From positions 1 to 10,354 of the forward strand of contig WQXR01000042.1 of the NCBI GenBank assembly GCA_009784745.1: a DNA stretch of 10,354 bases, written 5' to 3'. How positions within the stretch are numbered: position 1 is the stretch's first letter; every line of letters starts with the position of its first letter. Source of the DNA: Methanomassiliicoccaceae archaeon (lineage in GTDB: Archaea > Thermoplasmatota > Thermoplasmata > Methanomassiliicoccales > Methanomethylophilaceae). A program made the position numbers and the translations under genes. Under the pieces are notes generated by a model. It was not told where the DNA came from. It saw only the letters and a program-made list of their open reading frames with translations, and did not search any database. This document shows, one piece after another, positions 6,273-10,354 of this stretch.

Positions 6273-6652
6273 TCCACATCGATCTTCTTCGTCTTCTTTT
6301 CTTTGTTCTTTATCTTGCAATCGGGGTTCAGATCGCATACTACGTCCTTGACGAACGTCTCTTTCGCCTCATACGCCTTTTCAACAGTTTCCTTTACCTT
6401 TTCCGGAAAAGGCGCACTCTTCAGCAATTCCTCTATTCCTGACAGGAATTCCATTCCGGCTTTTACGAAATGACGCTGGATGTCAGGATTCAGAATTGTT
6501 CCTATAACTCCTTTCAGTACTTCTTCCGCCTTCTCTTTCTGCGCATCCGCTTTCTCCTTGAATGCGGATGTATCCTGTTCTTTCAGAATTTTCTCTATTG
6601 CTTCTCTGTTCTTTTTTACAAATTCTTCTATATCGATATCATCATTGCACAT
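6269..6652 (-). CDS. Uncharacterised acidic helical protein between arsA and AMMECR1
   Basis: A 127-residue protein that I do not recognise. It is rich in Lys and Glu, with long stretches that look helical and possibly coiled-coil (EEFVKKNREAIEKILKEQD; KEKAEEVLKGVIGTIL; FPEKVKETVEKAYEAKE). It has no signal peptide or membrane segment, and near the end there is a CDLNPDC cysteine pair followed by a basic tail KIKNKEKKTKK. The gene is likely real: its ATG is preceded by GGAG and GGAGG motifs, it overlaps the arsA stop by 11 bases, and its own stop overlaps the AMMECR1 start as ATGA. Neighbouring genes suggest a partner or client of the ArsA-type ATPase, but that is only inference from position. 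Confidence 0.82.
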   Translation of the reverse strand: MCNDDIDIEEFVKKNREAIEKILKEQDTSAFKEKADAQKEKAEEVLKGVIGTILNPDIQRHFVKAGMEFLSGIEELLKSAPFPEKVKETVEKAYEAKETFVKDVVCDLNPDCKIKNKEKKTKKIDVE

Positions 6653-7826
6653 CTTTCTCCTGCCTCCTGAATTTTATTTTTAATATGTTCTCTTTCATCT
6701 CCGCTCCCGTTAGTTCTGAGTTCCTCAGTACTAACGGAAGGTCTATGTTCCTCTTATGGCTTCCTACCTGAACTATCAATGAATTATCATGCGACCTGTA
6801 TAATTCCACTTCTCCTTTTGTTGCGAACGGTAATTTTAATGATAATATGTGACTATCCTTTTCGGAACTGAACTTCATCGGGCTTTCGAATGCATATATT
6901 TCCGACGGATCGGAATCTCCGAATAACGTTATTGATAATTTATCTAATTTCTCAGAGCCCATCATTTCAGTAGGTAACTGATAAGCGAAGAACATCTTCA
7001 TCGGCTCGAATGCTTGGTATATCATTTCCATATACTTTTTCTGTTCATTCAGTTTATCTTTGAAATATCCCATCTCAACGTCTTCCGGAAGCATTCTGTT
7101 GATTATCAGACATTCAACCGTTAATCCGTATAAGCACAGATAAGAGTAGGCACGTTTCGTTTCGTTTATCACCATGCGTTCCGGATTTACGACTAAACGT
7201 ATCGTCGTTCTTTTCGGATCCTGTAATATTTGCTTCACATCAGCCATCTTAATGTTCATTTCCTCTAAACTTTTCAGAACTGCCGATGACGGTAACGGGA
7301 AATCCAAGAATCTTCCGATCGTGAATTTCGCCAATGCTACCAATTTTTTGAATAATCCGTATAATCGGGTCATGTACCATTGCGAAACATCCGGAAAACT
7401 CAGTAATCTTAACGTTTCCGCGGTAGGTGCGGTATCCATTACGATGACGTCGTAAAGATCCTTCCTTTCAAAATCAAGTACGTGGAACAATGCCGCTATG
7501 AGTTCCATTCCCGGTAATATGGCCATCTCTTTTGCCGAAAGTTCGTCCATGCCTTGGGACTGCATGAATAATTTGACATATTCTTCGATATCCTTCCACC
7601 TTGTTTCCATTTCCAATGTGATATCAACTTCCAAAGCGTCCAGATTTTTTTCGATATTCTTTACCGCTCCGCCTATCGGCACTTCCAAAGAATCTGCAAG
7701 AGAATGGGCAGCGTCTGTGCTCATCGCCAACGTTCTGTATCCTAACGCTGCTAAACGTCTTGCCGTCGCAGCTGCCATGGATGTCTTTCCGACGCCTCCT
7801 TTTCCGGTGTAGATGATTATCCTCAT
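6642..7826 (-). CDS. ArsA/Get3-type ATPase with C-terminal HSP20-like domain
   Basis: A 394-residue soluble P-loop ATPase of the ArsA/Get3 (SIMIBI) class. The deviant Walker A motif GKGGVGKT is at 8-15, the switch I motif STDAAHSLADSL at 36-47, the switch II segment VMDTAPTAETLRLL near 128-141, and the adenine-side NPERMVINETKRAY near 213-226. A C-terminal beta-rich segment of about 80 residues (SPMKFSSEKDSHILSLKLPFA to the end) resembles the HSP20-like domain attached to many prokaryotic ArsA homologues. No CxxC pair like the zinc site of Get3 is present, nor the paired cysteines of arsenite-binding ArsA, so neither arsenite export nor a true Get3 role can be assumed. No arsenic genes are adjacent. 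First gene of the five-gene operon. Its ATG lies about 28 bases from the centre of a TATA element with no ribosome binding site, so translation is probably leaderless. Confidence 0.92.
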   Translation of the reverse strand: MRIIIYTGKGGVGKTSMAAATARRLAALGYRTLAMSTDAAHSLADSLEVPIGGAVKNIEKNLDALEVDITLEMETRWKDIEEYVKLFMQSQGMDELSAKEMAILPGMELIAALFHVLDFERKDLYDVIVMDTAPTAETLRLLSFPDVSQWYMTRLYGLFKKLVALAKFTIGRFLDFPLPSSAVLKSLEEMNIKMADVKQILQDPKRTTIRLVVNPERMVINETKRAYSYLCLYGLTVECLIINRMLPEDVEMGYFKDKLNEQKKYMEMIYQAFEPMKMFFAYQLPTEMMGSEKLDKLSITLFGDSDPSEIYAFESPMKFSSEKDSHILSLKLPFATKGEVELYRSHDNSLIVQVGSHKRNIDLPLVLRNSELTGAEMKENILKIKFRRQEKDVQ

Positions 7827-7850
7827 CGGAGATGAGACACATCTAAAGCG

Positions 7851-7858
7851 TATTTATG
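7851..7858 (-). promoter_or_regulatory. Candidate TATA box for the arsA operon (leaderless mRNA)
   Basis: Minus-strand CATAAATA centred about 28 bases before the ATG at 7826. Archaeal transcription usually begins about 25 bases after the TATA centre, so the transcript should begin at or next to the start codon. The absence of a Shine-Dalgarno motif upstream agrees with this. Confidence 0.55.
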
Positions 7859-7901
7859 ATTTGTCCGGAATTATGATCGGAACAGATACAAAAGCATGGT
7901 C

Positions 7902-7922
7902 AAAAATATGGTCCTTTAAAAA
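7902..7922 (-). terminator. T-rich terminator after the tRNA-Met gene
   Basis: Two runs of five T on the minus strand (7918-7922 and 7902-7906), about 30-50 bases past the tRNA 3' end and before the arsA promoter. They separate the rps3ae/tRNA unit from the arsA operon. No stem-loop is evident. Confidence 0.4.
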
Positions 7923-7951
7923 CAGTACCAGTTTTATCCAGATGGAGGGAA

Positions 7952-8060
7952 TGGTGCCGAGAAGGGGGTTCGAACCCCTGACCTTCGGATTTCCCTGGAA
8001 GAGGTCTGTAAGACCAGAACCCTATGAGTCCGACGCTCCACCAGGCTGAGCCACCTCGGC
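7952..8060 (-). tRNA. Elongator tRNA-Met (anticodon CAT) with intron, 3' CCA encoded
   Basis: All cloverleaf parts can be drawn on the minus strand: acceptor GCCGAGG (8054-8060) pairing with TCTCGGC, D arm GCTC/GAGC, anticodon stem TCGGA/TCCGA, variable AGGTC, T arm AGGGG-TTCGAAC-CCCCT, discriminator A at 7955, and an encoded CCA (7952-7954). Exon 1 runs 8060-8023, and exon 2 begins at 7990. The spliced anticodon loop is CTCATAA, with CAT at 8024-8026. Pair G1-C72 and an anticodon stem without three consecutive G-C pairs argue against initiator tRNA; the tRNA-Ile with lysidine-like agmatidine (also CAT) is less likely, and elongator tRNA-Met is a commonly interrupted archaeal tRNA. The gene begins 20 bases after the rps3ae stop and probably shares its transcript. 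Confidence 0.93.
7991..8022 (-). other. tRNA-Met intron (about 32 nt, position 37/38)
   Basis: The insert lies between A37 and A38 of the anticodon loop, the canonical archaeal intron site. It can form an internal hairpin, GGTCT-TAC-AGACC. I could not draw a canonical bulge-helix-bulge with 4-bp centre by hand, so the splice sites could be shifted by a base or the motif may be of the relaxed type. Confidence 0.82.
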
Positions 8061-8080
8061 ATTTGTTTAATAGGTTTTAC

Positions 8081-8881
8081 TCATTCTGATGCTTCTTCCT
8101 CAGATGCTTCTTCGGCTTCCTCTGATGCTTCTTCCTCAGATGCTTCTTCAGATGCTTCTTCGAGCACTTCTTCTGCATCTTCCTCGGATGATGCTTCCTC
8201 TTCGGGTGTTTCCTCGGATGCTTCTTCCGGCATCTCGTCATTCGATGATGCCGATACCGCATCGATGATGGATTCCGGATCGCCTTCGCCTGCCGCGAGA
8301 ACTTCTGATCTTCTTATTTCGATGCGTTTCACCGGTATGATGCATCTGCATGCTCTCGACAGTTCCTTTGCCATCTCTCCCGATACGATAGTTTTTACTA
8401 TCTCGGAAAGCGTCATTTCCGTTCCCATTTTCATGAGGGTCTCGCCCATGATCTGCCTTATGGCCTGTTCCTGTGCCGTTTGAATTCTCTTTTCTGCGAT
8501 GGACATCGGTTTTACTCTTATCGTGAATCCGTCCTTTGTTCGAACGTCAGTAACGTGATCCGTTTTTGTTTTCTTTCTCCTCGTTAACCTTCTTACATAG
8601 TCGCTTGTTAACTCGTGACCTACGAATGACGTTTTTGCGCTGTGTCCGTCCACGCTGTTTATTTTGAACTTGAGTTTTATATGCATCTTCGCAAAATCGC
8701 CTGTAAGATCCTGAACTGTCACTTCCGCAGTTCTTCCTATCAGATATTCCGGATCTGCGCTCGGTGATTCGCCTATTTCCATTTCATTGAACATACGGGG
8801 CGCAAGCACCTTGTACCATTCCTTTGCCTTCCACTTGTCCTTGATCTTACGGGACGTTCCTTTTGTCTTCTTACCGGCCAT
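8081..8881 (-). CDS. rps3ae: 30S ribosomal protein eS1 (S3Ae) with acidic repetitive tail
   Basis: Small-subunit ribosomal protein of the archaeal/eukaryotic eS1 family. Residues 1-205 show the family: a basic N-terminus (KKTKGTSRKIKDKWKAKEWY), VLAPRMFNEMEIGES (25-39), LIGRTAEVTVQDLTGDF, FVGHELTSDYVRRLTRRKKTKTDHV (86-110), and the C-terminal part with IPVKRIEIRRSEVLA (182-196). Residues about 212-266 are an added low-complexity acidic tail of EEASEE-type repeats, longer than the ends usual in this family, and encoded by repeated DNA. The ATG at 8881 has an AAGGA motif about eight bases upstream. Transcription probably starts from the TATA element near 8935; the tRNA-Met gene follows after 20 bases. 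Confidence 0.95.
   Translation of the reverse strand: MAGKKTKGTSRKIKDKWKAKEWYKVLAPRMFNEMEIGESPSADPEYLIGRTAEVTVQDLTGDFAKMHIKLKFKINSVDGHSAKTSFVGHELTSDYVRRLTRRKKTKTDHVTDVRTKDGFTIRVKPMSIAEKRIQTAQEQAIRQIMGETLMKMGTEMTLSEIVKTIVSGEMAKELSRACRCIIPVKRIEIRRSEVLAAGEGDPESIIDAVSASSNDEMPEEASEETPEEEASSEEDAEEVLEEASEEASEEEASEEAEEASEEEASE
8088..8228 (-). repeat. Imperfect tandem repeat encoding the acidic tail of eS1
   Basis: On the plus strand the unit GATGCTTCTTC occurs six times (starting at 8088, 8103, 8124, 8139, 8151 and 8218). A 26-base exact block at 8088-8113 recurs at 8124-8149, a 36-base period. All copies are in phase with the codons and encode Glu-Glu-Ala-Ser, so unit gain or loss in multiples of three would keep the frame. 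Confidence 0.9.
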
Positions 8882-8931
8882 ATTTATTTCCTTCTTTTTG
8901 GGTTCGAATAGGAACGCTGATTGTATGGTCG

Positions 8932-8939
8932 TATTAATA
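8932..8939 (-). promoter_or_regulatory. Candidate TATA box for rps3ae
   Basis: Minus-strand TATTAATA, preceded by a purine-rich CAAAGA that could act as the TFB recognition element. It predicts transcription start near 8910 and a leader of about 30 bases containing the AAGGA site. Confidence 0.5.
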
Positions 8940-9073
8940 TCTTTGTTCGGTGAGAAAATTTTACCTTTATTTTTTTACTATTGAAAATTATATTGGCCAG
9001 TGTGTTATTTGTTATCAATATGAGGATAAAATTATACAAAAAGGTTGGTACCGCATGTATATAATACTGACCC

Positions 9074-9110
9074 GAGTTTTTGGTCTTTGTTTTGATACGT
9101 AACAAAACTC
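9074..9110. repeat. Inverted repeat GAGTTTT...AAAACTC
   Basis: Seven-base arms (9074-9080 and 9104-9110) enclose 23 bases. A nested alternative, GTTTTG...CAAAAC (9089-9094 with 9103-9108), shares part of the right arm, so two mutually exclusive hairpins are possible if transcribed. It lies just after the TATA-like element at 9055-9064. Confidence 0.55.
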
Positions 9111-9152
9111 TGACATTCGTATCGTCCGAACGACCGTTTTATAAAATAAGCC

Positions 9153-9162
9153 TATATAAAAA
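9153..9162 (+). promoter_or_regulatory. TATA box for hom
   Basis: TATATAAAAA, the best match to an archaeal TATA element upstream of hom. It predicts transcription start near 9183 and a leader of about 55 bases with the AGGTG ribosome binding site. Confidence 0.55.
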
Positions 9163-9164
9163 GC

Positions 9165-9183
9165 ATTCAAATAAATATTGAAT
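9165..9183. promoter_or_regulatory. Palindrome at the predicted hom transcription start (possible operator)
   Basis: ATTCAA and TTGAAT (9165-9170 and 9178-9183) flank a seven-base AT spacer. The palindrome begins three bases after the hom TATA box and covers the region up to the predicted start point, where a repressor dimer would block transcription. No regulator is identified. Confidence 0.35.
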
Positions 9184-9238
9184 AACACATACGCCACCGG
9201 CAAAGATAATTTAAATTGCTGAAAAACAGGTGGGTATC

Positions 9239-10207
9239 ATGATAAATATCGCAATAATCGGGTTCGGCGTTGTCGGTTCCGCCACTTACGAGACCACGGT
9301 CGAGAATGCAAAGCTGATCGAGAAAAGAGTAGGCGATACCGTCAAAGTGAAGAAGATCGTGGATATACGCGATTTTGACGATCATCCTGCGAAAGGATTA
9401 CTTACCAAGAACTTCGAAGACGTTGTGAACGACAGAACAATATCAATTGCCGTCGAATCCATCGGCGGACTGAGACCCGCTTTTGAGTTTACCAAAGCAT
9501 TATTGATGAGCGGCAAAAGTGTTGTTACGAGTAATAAGGAGCTCGTGGCGACGCACGGTCTTGAACTTGCGGATATTGCATCGCGGAATAATGTCAGTTA
9601 TCTTTTCGAAGCAAGCGTAGGCGGCGGCATACCGATAATACGTCCGCTCAAACAATGCTTGGCAGTGAACGAGTTCACGGAAATTATCGGAATACTTAAC
9701 GGAACGACCAATTACATTCTCACGAAAATGAGAGAGGAAGGAAGTTCTTTTGCCGATGCTCTTAAAGATGCACAGGAAAAAGGTTACGCTGAATTAAATC
9801 CGGCAGCTGATGTGGAAGGTTACGATACTTGCAGAAAATTAAGCATTTTGTGCTGGACAGCATTCGGAAAATTAGTTGATATTGAAAAGTTCGACAGAAA
9901 AGGGATCAGCGGTATCACTGCGGAAGATATAACAAAAGCAAAGGCCGCAGGTTGTGTCATTAAATTGGTCGGCAGAGCGAAAATGGTCAACGGTGAAGTG
10001 AAATGTTCCGTTGCGCCGGAAATAATACCTTTAGGTGGTCCTTTAGCGATCGCTGACGGGGTGGACAACGTGATCATCGTCCGCGGTAACTTTATCGGTG
10101 AGACTACGTTCTACGGACCGGGCGCCGGCGGAAGGGCAACTGCAAGCGCCGTCATGAGCGATGTCATCGAGATCGCCCGCAGTATTGTGTCTCACAGACG
10201 TGCATGA
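9239..10207 (+). CDS. hom: Homoserine dehydrogenase
   Basis: NAD(P)-dependent enzyme reducing aspartate-semialdehyde to homoserine, the branch point to threonine and methionine. The 322 residues contain the Rossmann motif IGFGVVG (7-13), the TSNKELVATHG segment (97-107, Lys100), EASVGGGIPIIRPL (124-137), GILNGTTNYILTKM (151-164), and the catalytic block with Glu185, Asp196 and Lys200 in ADVEGYDTCRKL. The C-terminal stretch YGPGAGGRATASAVMSD (292-308) completes the catalytic domain. There is no ACT domain, so classical threonine feedback through that domain is not expected. I chose ATG 9239 over the in-frame GTG at 9230, because AGGTG lies six bases upstream. Monocistronic, divergent from rps3ae; a T-run terminator follows. 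Confidence 0.97.
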   Translation: MINIAIIGFGVVGSATYETTVENAKLIEKRVGDTVKVKKIVDIRDFDDHPAKGLLTKNFEDVVNDRTISIAVESIGGLRPAFEFTKALLMSGKSVVTSNKELVATHGLELADIASRNNVSYLFEASVGGGIPIIRPLKQCLAVNEFTEIIGILNGTTNYILTKMREEGSSFADALKDAQEKGYAELNPAADVEGYDTCRKLSILCWTAFGKLVDIEKFDRKGISGITAEDITKAKAAGCVIKLVGRAKMVNGEVKCSVAPEIIPLGGPLAIADGVDNVIIVRGNFIGETTFYGPGAGGRATASAVMSDVIEIARSIVSHRRA

Positions 10208-10254
10208 CCTCTTTCGGACATATCGAAAATAGGGTCTGATCGAAACACGAAATG

Positions 10255-10275
10255 AAAAAGGTAAAAGGGGTTTTT
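10255..10275. terminator. Bidirectional T-tract terminator between hom and the convergent gene
   Basis: On the plus strand TTTTT at 10271-10275 follows hom by about 65 bases. On the minus strand the A-run at 10255-10259 reads as TTTTT about 20 bases past the stop of the convergent gene. Archaeal T-tract termination in both directions is plausible; no stem-loop is evident. Confidence 0.45.
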
Positions 10276-10277
10276 GT

Positions 10278-10354
10278 TCAGAAGAGTGACAATGACCATA
10301 TCGCGGCAAACACCAAGAAATTGATTATCACTCCGATAATATAACCAACTATGC
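10278..10354 (-). CDS. C-terminal end of a membrane protein gene, cut by the window edge
   Basis: The last 24 complete codons of a minus-strand frame ending in TGA at 10278-10280. The visible end reads IVGYIIGVIINFLVFAAIWS and then LSLF. It is almost entirely hydrophobic, so it is a transmembrane segment with the C-terminus immediately after it. The family cannot be named from this fragment. Support is the composition and the convergent arrangement with hom across a T-tract terminator; chance cannot be excluded for so short a frame. Confidence 0.5.
   Translation of the reverse strand, partial: IVGYIIGVIINFLVFAAIWSLSLF

Larger units (their letters stand above)
8882..9238. other. Divergent intergenic region between rps3ae and hom
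   Basis: 357 AT-rich bases with no convincing coding frame. It contains the rps3ae promoter on the minus strand, one strong and one weaker TATA element pointing towards hom, and two inverted repeats listed separately. The weaker TATA (TGTATATAAT, 9055-9064, plus strand) could start a longer hom leader or a small RNA. Short open frames here are AT-rich and resemble nothing. Confidence 0.7.

Noticed and set aside
5676..6338. AMMECR1 start at 6338
   Set aside because: Would overlap the preceding gene by about 70 bases with a sequence of Lys/Glu/Arg shadow residues; the ATGA-coupled ATG at 6272 fits the family.
8077..8262. Minus-strand Lys/His/Arg-rich 61-residue frame
   Set aside because: Out-of-frame reading of the repeat that encodes the acidic tail of eS1.
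8884..9105. Minus-strand 73-residue open frame in the rps3ae-hom intergenic region
   Set aside because: AT-driven composition, no ribosome binding site, no resemblance to any family, and it overlaps the rps3ae promoter.

Overview
The window comes from an archaeal genome. It carries an Sm-like (LSm) protein gene, the archaeal/eukaryotic ribosomal proteins eL37 and eS1 (S3Ae), an elongator tRNA-Met interrupted in the anticodon loop, archaeal-style TATA elements, and GGTG/GGAGG-type ribosome binding sites. Gene content fits a member of the Thermoplasmatota. A gut Methanomassiliicoccales-like methanogen is a reasonable guess, supported weakly by rarity of TAG stops and by a RhuM-family gene typical of gut bacteria. 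This placement is inference.

Left part, minus strand (1-1398): LSm, eL37 and purF lie head to tail with gaps of about a dozen bases. This is a housekeeping operon joining RNA metabolism, translation and purine synthesis; purF runs off the left edge. Immediately upstream (1503-2753) is an accessory gene encoding two tandem RhuM-type DNA-binding modules followed by a phospholipase-D-like domain. From 2754 to 3315 there is no intact gene. This stretch holds the RhuM promoter, a decayed second copy of the 3' end of the next gene (3011-3173), and a T-rich terminator.

Middle, minus strand (7826 down to about 3316): five tightly overlapping genes form one operon, arsA-like ATPase, a 127-residue acidic helical protein of unknown function, AMMECR1, dihydroorotase (pyrC) and a YkgJ-type Cys-cluster protein. 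The joints are an 11-base overlap, two ATGA overlaps and a short gap. The last gene appears to have a one-base frameshift close to its C-terminus. The arsA promoter sits so near the ATG that the mRNA is probably leaderless.

Right part: rps3ae (minus, 8081-8881), with a long repetitive acidic tail, is followed 20 bases later by an intron-containing tRNA-Met(CAT), so the two are probably co-transcribed. A 357-bp AT-rich divergent intergenic region with inverted repeats separates rps3ae from hom (homoserine dehydrogenase, plus strand, 9239-10207). hom faces the C-terminal end of a membrane protein gene entering from the right edge, with a bidirectional T-rich terminator between them.

The most unusual items are the double-RhuM/PLD fusion, the duplicated and frameshifted 3' end of the YkgJ-type gene, and the uncharacterised small protein embedded between ArsA and AMMECR1.
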